From NCBI RefSeq assembly GCF_003319175.1, contig NZ_QOHK01000006.1, positions 219,492 to 283,491 of the forward strand: DNA of 64,000 nucleotides, written 5' to 3'. Made by a program: the position numbers and the translations under genes. This document shows, in pieces, positions 17,601 to 25,323 of the stretch; within the stretch, counting starts at the first letter, position 1; each line of letters opens with the position of its first letter. Origin of the DNA: Blastococcus sp. TF02-8 (lineage in GTDB: Bacteria > Actinomycetota > Actinomycetes > Mycobacteriales > Geodermatophilaceae). Below the pieces are notes generated by a model. That model was not told where the DNA came from. It made no database searches and saw only the letters and a list, made by a program, of their open reading frames with translations.

Positions 17601-20600
17601 GTCGGCAGGGACGCCGAGTTTACCGCGCCGCACGGGGGTCTGGCTGCGACCCGGAGCTTCGCTAGCAACGATCCGGGTCGGGTCGGCCCGCTCGGTCCCG
17701 GGTGGCGTATGTCGCTGGCCGTGGACGAGGCGGGTGCCGACTACCTGTCGCTCGCCGACCGCGGCGAGACCGCGCTCATCACTCGCGGAGACGGCACGCA
17801 GATGACGTTCGTACGCAAGTCGTCTGCTGCTGCCGACGTGGACAACTACGTCGCGGAGGGTGAGTCCGGCACCGAAGGCGCCACGCTGACCTTCGCCGCG
17901 GGAACGTCTCCGGTGGCCAGCTCCTACGTGCTGACCGACCTGGACGGCGACAAGGTCACCTTCCGGCGGGCTGACGGGGGAAACGGTCACACCGACGGCG
18001 CCGTGTTCCGCGTGGAAAAGGTCGAGGCCATCCGCGGCAAGGCGGGCACGTCCGAGCTCAGTCCTGCCGTCACGAACGTCAGTTACACGGCTGCGGGTAA
18101 CCCGAGGCTCCTCCTTGCGCCGACCGACGCGGGGGTGGCCTGCCCCGATCCCGTGACGACAGCGCAGCCCGTCGGGTGCCGGGCACTCGAGTTCGTCTAC
18201 GCCGGGACCGGTGCAGGGGAGAAGCTCACGGAGGTGCGGCTGTGGGCGCACGGAGCCGCGGCCACAGCCGGCGGGCTGGTCACCGGGGACACCCCCGTCC
18301 AGGCTCGGACCATCGTGGTGGCGACGTACGCCTACGACGCGGACGGCCGACTGGCGTCGGTCACCGACCCTCGGACGTCGATGACGGTGCGCTACACGTA
18401 TCGCGCCGACGGGCGGTTGGCTTCCATCACGCCCGTGGGCGGCAAGGCCACCTGGAACCTGGGATACGACGACCGGCAGCCTCCCCGCCTGGTTCAGGCG
18501 ACGCTGGACGACGGGCCCGACGGACTGGCTCCACAGCGCACGAGCGTCCGGTACGACGTGCCTCTCGACGGCAGCAACGCGGCGCTGCCCACCCTGACGT
18601 CGTCGGAGATCGGCCGCTGGGGGCAGACCTCGCGCCCGACGGACATGACCGCGGTCTTCGGTCCGGACGTCGTGCCGGATGGTGAGCCCTCGTCCGCCCA
18701 GTGGCGAGCCGCCCAGCTGCTCGCGCTGGACGTCAACGGGCGCGTGGTGAACACCGCCGGGTTCGGCGGCACGATCGACCAGGACACCGGCAGGACTCAG
18801 GACCCTGCCTGGCGGATCAGCACGACCGAGTACGACGCCGAGGGCCGCGGCAACGTCGTCCGCCAGCTGACCGCGGGCAACCGTGACCGCGCGTTGGCGG
18901 TCGACGGTGATGCCGCCGCTGAGGCCGCTCAGGCAAAGCTGCTCGACACCGTCAACGTCTACTCGACCGACGGCGTGGACCTGCTCCGTAGCTACCAGCC
19001 GGCTCGACCGGTGGTCACTGCCGATGGCACCCGCACGGTGTCCGCGCGGAGCAGGACCGTCACCGACTACGACAAGGGCACCGAGGCGGGGCACCCGACA
19101 CCCGGTGCCACCCGCCACCTCCCCGTCCGCACAACGGTCGACGCGGTGGAGATCAGCACCTCCCTGCCGGCGGGTTCGACGGGTACCGAGCCCGCGCTTC
19201 TCTCGCTCGAGGGGCGTTCGCGAGTGACGACCCTGGAGTACGACTCGCCGAATGCCTGGAAGTTCGGCACGGCCACCGTCACGCGCACCGATCCCGGTGG
19301 CGGCGCCGCACAGGTCGTCACCCGCCAGGAGATCGACGAGCAGGGGCGGACGGTCGCCAGCACCCTCCCCTCCGGCGGCAGCAGCACGTCGACCGCCGCG
19401 ACGACGGTCAAGGTGTACTACTCGGCCACCAACGCCGATTCGGGCTGTGTCAGCGCGGCGTGGGCCGGCTGGCTGTGCAAGAGCCGTCCTGGCGGCACGC
19501 CGAGCGCCGGCGCGGCCCTCCCGACCACGCACGTCACCGGTTACGACGTGTACGGCAACGTCACCCGCACCGTGGAGACCGGCCAGGGAGTCGCGCGAAC
19601 GACGTCCTCCTCGCTGGATGCCGCGGGTCGAGTGCGCACCTCTGGCAGCACGGGTACGGGGGCGGAGGTCGGACAGCAGCGCTCGCGGGTGGAGACCGTC
19701 TACGACGAGACCGGTCTGGTGAAGGCCACCCGACTCGTAACGGACGCGGGTGCGGCGGCCGGTGACCCGGCCGCAGGCACCGGACCGATCAGTCGCGACT
19801 ACGACCCCTACGGCCGGATGACCAGCTACACCGACGGCAGCGGGCTGGTCACGACGCAGTCCTACGACGCGGTGGGGCGCCTCTCGAAGGTCGAGAACGA
19901 GCACGGCACCCGCACGATCGGCTATGACGGCGGTGGGGAGAAGGGAAGCCTGCCGACCAGTCTCGAGGTCTCCGGCGTGGGCACGTTCACTGCCCAGTAC
20001 GGGGCCGACGGCAGCATCGTGCGGGAGGAGCTGCCCGGTGGGCTGTCGGCGACCACCGTGCGCGACGCCGCCGGAAGCGCGGTGAGCCTGACGTACCGGA
20101 AGAAGGCCGCCGATGGCAGCGTGGACGAGTGGTTGCGGTCGACGGCGACGATGTCACCGTTCGGCCAGGTGGACGCCTATCAGACGGTGACGGTGAACGG
20201 TCTGAAGCGGACGAACCGGTACGGGTACGACAACGTGGGGCGGCTGGTGTCGGCCACCGACTGGGCTGCCATGGATGCGGGTGGCCAGCCCTCGGGTGCC
20301 TCCTGCACCCGCCGGTACAGCTTCGACGTGAACAGCAACCGGACGGCGCTGGCCCAGGCTGCCTCGGCCGGGGCGACGGGGGACGTCTGCCCGACGAGCG
20401 TTCCGGCGGCGGACTCCTATGCCTACGACAGCGCGGATCGTCTGCTGCCGGGGAGCGGCGCCCGGGGGGCGTTGCGTTACGACGCAATCGGTCGTACCCG
20501 CGTGCTGCCCTCGGTGGACACCGTCGACGGGGGCGGGGACGTGGCGCTGGACTACTACGTCGATGACCTGGTGGCGAGCATGAGCCAGGGCGGTCGGACG

Positions 20601-21512
20601 ACGACGTTCGCCCTCGATGCCGCCAGTCGTCGGGTGGTTCGCACCGACACGGACGTCGCGGTCCCCGGTGCGCGCCGGACGGTCAGCTTCTACAGCGGGG
20701 ACGACGACAACCCGGACGTGGTGAAGGAGCCGGACAACAGCTACACGCGCAACATCGCGTCGTTCGGCGGTCTCGCGGCAGTGCAGACGCTGAGCGGTAC
20801 GAGCGGGGCGAAGCTGACCCTGCAACTGGCCAACCTGCACGGCGACGTGATCGCCACCGTGCCCGCCGAGTCGGCGAACCCCGGCGACATGACGGTCACC
20901 GAGACCACCGAGTACGGCCTCCCGCGCGTCAAGCCGGCTACCGGCAGCACCCAGGCCCGCTACGGCTGGCTGGGCACCCACCAACGAGACGCCAGCACCA
21001 TCGGCGGCCTCACCCTCATGGGCGTCCGGCTATACGCACCCACCCTCGGCCGCTTTCTCAGCCTGGACCCGATTCCGGGTGGCAATGCCAATCCCTATGT
21101 CTACCCTAGCGATCCCAACGGGGTCTTCGACCTCGACGGCAAAATGGCGGTTGCGGCCCTAGCTGGATTAGCAGGCCTTCCCCTCTCGGCCGCCATTGCA
21201 GTCCTTGGAATCGCGGTTTTGGGGACGCTTGCGGTATACGCTTTCTGGCACGGCGCCCGTGCGGCGGCAAATCTGCTCAAGCAGATGTTTGCAAAGGAGA
21301 GCAAAAAGTCGGACGCGGCGAAGAAGAATGATAAGCCTAGCTGGGTAAAGATTAAAGGGCAGGGTGAAACGCTCGATCAGGCTACCGCTGACACCTTCGT
21401 CAAGAACGGTAAGCCAGTTCCTCCTCCAAAGGATAAGGCTTCCCGGGGTGCAAGATCCGAGTGGAGTCAGATTAAGAAGTGGCTGTCTGCGACCGGAGGG
21501 TGGAAGATCTGA
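14691..21512 (+). CDS. Secreted YD-repeat (Rhs) polymorphic toxin with DNRLRE-like and LGFP modules
   Basis: 2,273-aa exported protein, probably wall-associated, delivering a variable C-terminal toxin. GTG 14691 has GGGGGA six nt upstream. Signal peptide about 1-36 (RRVPRWHAR, hydrophobic core, PAQA cleavage). A DNRLRE-like carbohydrate-binding module is at about 365-543. Five LGFP repeats (about 550-815) show GWLGLP, RLGFP, HLGYP, YLGFP and WLGMP every 52-54 residues; LGFP repeats are associated with cell-wall arabinogalactan binding. YD repeats follow (YDPYGRMTSYTDGSG, YDAVGRLSKVENEHG). The Rhs core ends RFLSLDPIPGGNANPYVYP...DLDGK (about 2120-2151). The last 120 residues form the tip: a hydrophobic stretch, a Lys-rich linker and PSWVKIKG...WSQIKKWL. 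The tip's toxic activity is not recognisable. Confidence 0.93.
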   Translation: MQVRHGFRRVPRWHARAAVGVILAAALSVSVLEVVPAQAAPESTTLPDAAFEGVPEAAVPVPAADAAVSPAPGLPTELLSNPAFMAEGRLADEPADTGPVPKPGGLLDTTDLPDSAFDKAFTKAKASGRPVELAAETTETTIAFVQPDGSVRVQAAAGPVRTDVDGKWVDVDTTLKVTTKGVRPAAVTGDITFSAGGDTSMVSLGDGDGTRISLDWQGKLPKPRLSGDTATYRDVLPGVDLILVATRQGFQQHLVVKKRPTPTTLDELTRLEFPMTTDGATVDEAAGDQLRVTKSGAVVGSAAPPVMWDARTDPVTGGPAVVTAIGLDLADPTRTGTDATLVLHPPSRVLTDPATVYPVTIDPGPTLGWLGSAFVQSNIANTPQGGSTELRIGSYDGGTTRALSLLRFDVSTAVNRQVQSATLRLFETWAPSCSPRWMDIRKAADFDPYGVTWNSRPWVDWSTSGILANANVAYGYGGCPANWVNFSMTDWLRRYANLDNDMGDVMPLAVTAGSDTDSMAWKKFNSGNASSNVPTLEFTYDGSCDQYYGNVICGEIRQKWQSQGGANGWLGLPVTTNALTPNGRGYYNEFEHGSIYWTPATGARFIRGEIRDKWVELGAENGRLGFPISDESCTLRDGGCYISMEGGSIHWSPTTGAHVTWGEIRSKWAQLGWETSHLGYPTSDEICADNGCHNDFERGAIYWSAGTGAHNVQGEIYKRWASIGLSKSYLGFPQADESCGQSSCSVVFQNGAIHWSQASGAFDITGAIRSRWTELGGEPSWLGMPTSGPIPVAGGARQEFQGGNIVFDQRTGTTVVGAGSLKYPTQFQRVTQARTQLQASAKVRPGGDSYDAVRFEWRPYSLSPTENWARVEPSKLALQDGGAVADEWLPVTDQEGGSKTSTLYTWNATSSITTDGLAQVRACFRLAGKTDERCTGVTQITVDRAGLTGANATSNLGPGTVGLLTGAYAVVGRDAEFTAPHGGLAATRSFASNDPGRVGPLGPGWRMSLAVDEAGADYLSLADRGETALITRGDGTQMTFVRKSSAAADVDNYVAEGESGTEGATLTFAAGTSPVASSYVLTDLDGDKVTFRRADGGNGHTDGAVFRVEKVEAIRGKAGTSELSPAVTNVSYTAAGNPRLLLAPTDAGVACPDPVTTAQPVGCRALEFVYAGTGAGEKLTEVRLWAHGAAATAGGLVTGDTPVQARTIVVATYAYDADGRLASVTDPRTSMTVRYTYRADGRLASITPVGGKATWNLGYDDRQPPRLVQATLDDGPDGLAPQRTSVRYDVPLDGSNAALPTLTSSEIGRWGQTSRPTDMTAVFGPDVVPDGEPSSAQWRAAQLLALDVNGRVVNTAGFGGTIDQDTGRTQDPAWRISTTEYDAEGRGNVVRQLTAGNRDRALAVDGDAAAEAAQAKLLDTVNVYSTDGVDLLRSYQPARPVVTADGTRTVSARSRTVTDYDKGTEAGHPTPGATRHLPVRTTVDAVEISTSLPAGSTGTEPALLSLEGRSRVTTLEYDSPNAWKFGTATVTRTDPGGGAAQVVTRQEIDEQGRTVASTLPSGGSSTSTAATTVKVYYSATNADSGCVSAAWAGWLCKSRPGGTPSAGAALPTTHVTGYDVYGNVTRTVETGQGVARTTSSSLDAAGRVRTSGSTGTGAEVGQQRSRVETVYDETGLVKATRLVTDAGAAAGDPAAGTGPISRDYDPYGRMTSYTDGSGLVTTQSYDAVGRLSKVENEHGTRTIGYDGGGEKGSLPTSLEVSGVGTFTAQYGADGSIVREELPGGLSATTVRDAAGSAVSLTYRKKAADGSVDEWLRSTATMSPFGQVDAYQTVTVNGLKRTNRYGYDNVGRLVSATDWAAMDAGGQPSGASCTRRYSFDVNSNRTALAQAASAGATGDVCPTSVPAADSYAYDSADRLLPGSGARGALRYDAIGRTRVLPSVDTVDGGGDVALDYYVDDLVASMSQGGRTTTFALDAASRRVVRTDTDVAVPGARRTVSFYSGDDDNPDVVKEPDNSYTRNIASFGGLAAVQTLSGTSGAKLTLQLANLHGDVIATVPAESANPGDMTVTETTEYGLPRVKPATGSTQARYGWLGTHQRDASTIGGLTLMGVRLYAPTLGRFLSLDPIPGGNANPYVYPSDPNGVFDLDGKMAVAALAGLAGLPLSAAIAVLGIAVLGTLAVYAFWHGARAAANLLKQMFAKESKKSDAAKKNDKPSWVKIKGQGETLDQATADTFVKNGKPVPPPKDKASRGARSEWSQIKKWLSATGGWKI
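21145..21512 (+). other. Exchangeable C-terminal toxin tip of the Rhs protein
   Basis: Codes for about 120 residues after the DLDGK end of the Rhs core. It begins with a hydrophobic segment (LAGLPLSAAIAVLGIAVLGT) that may aid membrane passage. G+C falls sharply here: 29 of 60 in 21301-21360, against 46 of 60 in 19321-19380. A TTA leucine codon occurs at 21168-21170. Both features fit recent acquisition of the tip with the next gene. Confidence 0.75.
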
Positions 21513-21549
21513 TCGAGTCCAGGGCCAGATCGAGGGGCGGTTCGGAGCA

Positions 21550-21798
21550 GTGCGCGTTTATCTTCTATGGCATATGAGGCCCGTCGAGAACGTGGAAGGG
21601 GTAGACCGAGATATGGTCTATATCGAGACTGAAGATAAGCTCTGTGGCGTCTTTAGCACTAAGGAGGTCGCAGAGTCAGCTCGTGCGAACTTGATTCGTC
21701 AGCCCGGTTTTAGAGACTATCCGGACGATTTTGAAATTAACGCTTATGAGCTGGACAAAATCCACTGGGAGGACGGATTCGTGACAGAGGAATGGTAA
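21550..21798 (+). CDS. DUF7336-like small protein, putative immunity protein for the Rhs tip
   Basis: 82-aa acidic cytoplasmic protein starting at GTG 21550, 37 nt after the toxin stop. It has the pattern VYLLWH, then a short acidic region, LCGVFSTKEVAESARA, PGFRDYP and INAYELDKIHWEDGF. I recognise this as the DUF7336 pattern common among small genes beside Rhs or WapA toxins. G+C is low (27-31 per 60 nt in the lines counted), matching the toxin tip. Immunity function is inferred from position, size and composition. The ribosome site is weak (GAGGGG 12 nt upstream). Confidence 0.72.
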   Translation: MRVYLLWHMRPVENVEGVDRDMVYIETEDKLCGVFSTKEVAESARANLIRQPGFRDYPDDFEINAYELDKIHWEDGFVTEEW

Positions 21799-21901
21799 TC
21801 CGGGGTTGGTAGAGCAGGCGGCGGCCTCGGTGACGCGATCAGTGGTCGCTTTCGGGCGGCCACTGATCTCCGACCACACGTCGGCGCGCTGTGCTCGGGG
21901 T

Positions 21902-21948
21902 TCGGCGGTGGCATCGTGCGCCCACCGGCGGCGGTTGCCCGCGCCGGG
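21902..21948 (+). repeat. Direct repeat A flanking the orphan Rhs cassette
   Basis: Core TGGCATCGTGCGCCCACCGG (from 21909) matches 22515 onward at 19 of 21 positions, with weaker similarity on both sides ending in GCGCCGGG. Confidence 0.5.
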
Positions 21949-21984
21949 CTGCCTCAGCGCACGCGACGCGGCGCCTCTCTTGGC

Positions 21985-22403
21985 CACCGGCTAGCCATCG
22001 AACAGGTCGAAGGTGGCAACTCGCGCGCGTACGTCTACCCAGCAGACCCTGTAGGACTGCTGGATCTTGATGGACGTATGGCCGCAATAGTATTGGTCGG
22101 ACTAGCGTTCGGCGGCACAGTGTCATTGCCAGCAGTCATCCTCGCCATTGGTGTGGCGGCGGTGGGATCACTCCTCGTATACGGACTCTGGCATGGCACA
22201 CGAGCCGCAATTAACAAGCTGCAGCAAGTGGGCTAAGGCAACAAGGAAGTCCGGCAAGGAGAAGGCAAATGATGTTCCGACTTATGTCAAGGGTGAACGC
22301 AATTGCGCAGGAGAGACCCGTGAGCGGGCCTTCGACAGGAGTGGTGCAACGGAATGTTCGGGAGATCTTGCACTACGTAGATCCGCGTGTGCGCGTCCAT
22401 TGA
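21985..22403 (+). pseudogene. Orphan, decayed Rhs C-terminal toxin cassette
   Basis: Frame 1 (to TAA 22234-22236) encodes EGGNSRAYVYPADPVG, LLDLDGRM and a hydrophobic helix with YGLWHGTRAAINK. This is homologous to the end of the Rhs core and start of the tip of the main toxin (GGNANPYVYPSDP, FDLDGKM, YAFWHGARAAANL). The toxin part then continues in a second frame (KATRKSGKEKANDVPTYVKG, about 22226-22290). It ends in a third (SGPSTGVVQRNVREILHYVD, TGA 22401-22403). It has no start, no full core and at least two frame changes, so it is a displaced former tip. No immunity gene is recognisable after it. Confidence 0.65.
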
Positions 22404-22506
22404 AGCGAGGCGCGTAGGCGATCGAGGCGGGCGTGCAGGCTCCGCGCCCTGTCGGCGGGCGACGCCTACGCAACTTTGGGCAGGCCGCTGAAGCCTGCGG
22501 ACGGCG

Positions 22507-22560
22507 TCGGCGCGTGGCATCGTGAGCGCACCGGCACCGGGCGGCGGTCGCCGCGCCGGG
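22507..22560 (+). repeat. Direct repeat B flanking the orphan Rhs cassette
   Basis: Counterpart of 21902-21948, with the core at 22515-22535. It lies just upstream of the DUF4032-like gene, so it could also carry part of that gene's promoter. Confidence 0.5.
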
Positions 22561-22577
22561 ACCCCACGGAGTACGCG

Positions 22578-23807
22578 ATGCGGTACCTCTTCCGGCCACC
22601 GGCCACGGACGCGACGGGTCTGCTGACCCTGCCGTGGCACCAGCCGCTGGAGGAGTGGGACTCCGAGCTGCTGCTCGACGTCCCGTCCCGCGGCATCAGC
22701 CGGCACGTGGTCCGCTTCGTGGCCATCGAGGGCCGGGTCTACGCGCTCAAGGAGATCGACGAGCGCCTCGCCCGGCACGAGTACGCGCTGCTGGCCCAGT
22801 TCGAGGGGGAGGGCCTGCCCTCGGTCTCCGTGCTCGGCATCTGCGTCGACCGCCCCGACGAGCAGCCGGCGGTGCTGGTCACCCGCTACCTCGAGTACTC
22901 GATGTCCTACCGCTGGCTGTTCTCCCGCCCGCGCGGGCACCAGTCGCCCGACCAGCTGCTCGACACGATGGTCGTGCTGCTCGTCCGCCTGCACCTGGCC
23001 GGTGTCTTCTGGGGCGACTGCTCGCTGTCCAACACCCTGTTCCGGCTCGACGCCGGCACCTTCGCCGCCTACCTCGTCGACGCCGAGACCGCCGAGCGCT
23101 ACCCGTCGCTTTCACCGGGGCAGCGCAACTACGACGTGGACCTGGCCCGCGAGCGGGTGGGCGCGGAGCTGATGGACCTGCAGTTCGGTGGCCTGCTGCC
23201 CGACGACATCGACCCCATCGAGATCGCCGACAGCCTGCCGCCGCGGTACGAGTCGCTGTGGGACGAGGTGACGCGCGAGGAGGTCTTCCGCACCGATGAG
23301 CAGCGCTACCGGGTGGCCGAGCGGCTCCAGCGGCTGAACGAGCTCGGCTTCGACGTCGGCGAGGTGGAGCTGAGGACCACCGACGGCGGCACCCGGCTGC
23401 GGGTGGAGACACGGGTCGCCGAGCCGGGGCACAACCGCCGCGAGCTGTTCCGGCTCACCGGCCTCGAGGTCCAGGAACGCCAGGCCCAGCGGCTGCTCAA
23501 CGACGTCCGTGCCTTCCGCGCCTACCTCGAGCAGAAGTCGGGCTACCCGGTGCCCGACACGATCGCCGGTCACCGCTGGCTGGCCGAGGTCTACCAGCCC
23601 GTCGTCGACGCCGTTCCCGAGCACCTGCGCGGCCGGCTGGAACCGGCGGAGGTCTTCCACGAGGTCCTCGAGCACCGCTGGTTCCTGTCCGAGAAGGCCG
23701 GCCGGGACGTCGGGACGACGAAGGCGGCGCGCTCCTACTTCGACACCGTCCTCCCGCGGACGCCGGAGGAGCTCACCACCCCGTCGGTCATCGCCGGACG
23801 CAGCTGA
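22578..23807 (+). CDS. DUF4032 protein with lipopolysaccharide-kinase-like fold
   Basis: 409-aa cytoplasmic protein. Kinase-like features are present: an ALKEID beta-strand lysine (about residue 55), HLAGVFWGDCSLSNTLF (about 140, resembling the HxD...N catalytic loop with GD), and VDAETAE as a DFG-like metal site. The C-terminal half matches the DUF4032 pattern (GYPVPDTIAGHRWLAEVYQP, HRWFLSEKAGRDVG). ATG 22578 has GGAG six nt upstream. Substrate unknown. It directly precedes the sugar importer operon but ends with its own hairpin. Confidence 0.85.
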   Translation: MRYLFRPPATDATGLLTLPWHQPLEEWDSELLLDVPSRGISRHVVRFVAIEGRVYALKEIDERLARHEYALLAQFEGEGLPSVSVLGICVDRPDEQPAVLVTRYLEYSMSYRWLFSRPRGHQSPDQLLDTMVVLLVRLHLAGVFWGDCSLSNTLFRLDAGTFAAYLVDAETAERYPSLSPGQRNYDVDLARERVGAELMDLQFGGLLPDDIDPIEIADSLPPRYESLWDEVTREEVFRTDEQRYRVAERLQRLNELGFDVGEVELRTTDGGTRLRVETRVAEPGHNRRELFRLTGLEVQERQAQRLLNDVRAFRAYLEQKSGYPVPDTIAGHRWLAEVYQPVVDAVPEHLRGRLEPAEVFHEVLEHRWFLSEKAGRDVGTTKAARSYFDTVLPRTPEELTTPSVIAGRS

Positions 23808-23813
23808 GCGGTT

Positions 23814-23832
23814 GCGGACCCGCGGGGTCCGC
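23814..23832 (+). terminator. Hairpin after the DUF4032 gene
   Basis: GCGGACCC-GCG-GGGTCCGC, a perfect 8-bp stem six bp after the stop codon, without a U tract. Confidence 0.65.
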
Positions 23833-23848
23833 GCAGGTCGGCGCTCCG

Positions 23849-23864
23849 GTGACGACGGGGTCAC
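23849..23864 (+). promoter_or_regulatory. Inverted repeat GTGAC-N6-GTCAC upstream of the sugar operon
   Basis: Five-bp arms spaced by 6 nt, about 19 bp before the -35 box of the importer operon. Possible operator for a sugar-responsive regulator; the regulator is not in this window. Confidence 0.35.
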
Positions 23865-23882
23865 GGCCGGGTTGCGTTCCGT

Positions 23883-23911
23883 TTGACAGTCCCTGTGAGC
23901 GGTACCACGCT
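23883..23911 (+). promoter_or_regulatory. Promoter of the LpqY-SugABC-like operon
   Basis: Consensus -35 TTGACA (23883-23888), a 17-bp spacer, then -10 CACGCT (23906-23911). The predicted leader is about 40 nt and contains GGAGG. Confidence 0.6.
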
Positions 23912-23958
23912 CCGAGAACGCCGAGATCATCGCGGCTCACCGGACGCCAACGGAGGCG

Positions 23959-25323
23959 ATGCGTGTGACTGAGGTCCCCGGCCACCACCCGCCGCACCGG
24001 CGGGCGACGGCCTCTCGAACCGCACGGGCCCGGGTGCCTCGGCGACTGGCCGGCGCCGCCGCCGGCGTCGTCCTGGCCTCGTCCCTGGCCGCCTGCGGGA
24101 GCGGTGACGGCGGGGGAACGCCCACCCTCACCTGGTACACCAACCCCGACGCCGGCGGGCAGGCGGAGATCGCCTCCCGATGCACCGACGCCGCGGGCGG
24201 GAAGTACCGCATCACCCCGGCCGTGCTGCCCCGCGACGCCGCCGGCCAGCGCGAGCAGCTGATCCGACGGCTCGCGGCCGAGGACTCCTCGATCGACATC
24301 ATGAGCCTGGACCCGATCTTCGTCCCCGAGTTCGCCCAGGCCGGCTTCCTCGCGCCGGTCCCCGAGGACCTGGCCGACCAGGTCACCGAGGGCGTGGTGC
24401 CCCCGTCGGTGGAGAGCTCGACGTGGAACGACGAGCTGGTCGCCGTCCCCTTCTGGGCCAACACCCAGGTGCTCTGGTACCGGAAGTCGGTCGCCGAGGC
24501 CGCCGGGCTGGACATGTCGCAGCCCGTGACCTGGGACCAGCTCATCCAGGCCGCCCAGGACCAGGACGTGCTGATCGGCGCCCAGGGCGCCCGCGCGGAG
24601 TCCCTCACCGTCTGGGTCAACGCGCTCATCGAGTCCGCCGGCGGGCACATCATCGAGGAGAACGCCGACGACCCCGAGGACATCACCCTCGGCCTGGACT
24701 CCGAGGCCGGCCGCCGCGCCGTCGAGGTCATGCGCGCGGTCGCCGACTCCGGCCAGGTCAGCGCCGCCTTCTCCACGGAGAACGAGGACGCCTCGGCGAC
24801 CGGCTTCGAGAGCGACCGCGGCGGATTCCAGGTCAACTACCCGTTCGTCTACGCCCGCGGACTGGGTGCCGTCGAGGCGGGCAGCCTGGACCAGTCGGTG
24901 GTCGACGACTACGCCGCCGCGGTCTACCCGCGGGTCGACGAGGACACCCCGGCGGCGCCGCCGTTCGGCGGGATCAACCTCGGGATCGGCGCCTACAGCG
25001 AGCACACCGACCTCGCCTACGACGCCGCCGCATGCATCGTCAGCGAGGAGAACCAGGCGTACTACTTCGTGCACGACGGCAACCCGGCGTCGAAGGCGTC
25101 GGTCTTCGACGACCCGGAGGTGCTGGAGGAGTTCCCGCAGGCACCGGTGATCCGGGAGTCGCTCGAGCTGGCCGCGCCACGGCCCCAGACGCCGTACTAC
25201 AGCGAGGTCTCCGGCGGCATCCAGCGCGAGTACCACCCGCCCGCGTCGGTGGACCCGGAGACGACCCCGAAGTCGGCGACCGAGTTCATCACCGCCGTCC
25301 TGGCAGGAGACCAGCTGCTATGA
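23959..25323 (+). CDS. LpqY-like sugar-binding lipoprotein of an ABC importer
   Basis: Solute-binding protein, 454 aa, with a lipobox SLAAC (Cys about 46) after a basic, Arg-rich N-terminus. The mature part resembles mycobacterial LpqY: TWYTNPDAGGQAEIASRC, LPRDAAGQREQLIRRLAAED, DIMSLDPIFVPEFAQAGF, NTQVLWYRK, and the QVNYPFVYA / GGINLGIG region. LpqY binds trehalose for recycling; that substrate is inferred here from similarity. The in-frame GTG 23965 has better spacing to GGAGG (8 nt) than ATG 23959 (2 nt). The stop overlaps the next start (ATGA). Confidence 0.88.
   Translation: MRVTEVPGHHPPHRRATASRTARARVPRRLAGAAAGVVLASSLAACGSGDGGGTPTLTWYTNPDAGGQAEIASRCTDAAGGKYRITPAVLPRDAAGQREQLIRRLAAEDSSIDIMSLDPIFVPEFAQAGFLAPVPEDLADQVTEGVVPPSVESSTWNDELVAVPFWANTQVLWYRKSVAEAAGLDMSQPVTWDQLIQAAQDQDVLIGAQGARAESLTVWVNALIESAGGHIIEENADDPEDITLGLDSEAGRRAVEVMRAVADSGQVSAAFSTENEDASATGFESDRGGFQVNYPFVYARGLGAVEAGSLDQSVVDDYAAAVYPRVDEDTPAAPPFGGINLGIGAYSEHTDLAYDAAACIVSEENQAYYFVHDGNPASKASVFDDPEVLEEFPQAPVIRESLELAAPRPQTPYYSEVSGGIQREYHPPASVDPETTPKSATEFITAVLAGDQLL

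Noticed and set aside
16965..19904. Large minus-strand frame inside the Rhs gene
   Set aside because: Antisense of a coherent YD-repeat protein; no recognisable domain.
21676..21987. Possible transposase remnant on the minus strand after the immunity gene
   Set aside because: A weak impression only. No transposase motif, terminal inverted repeat or target duplication could be identified.
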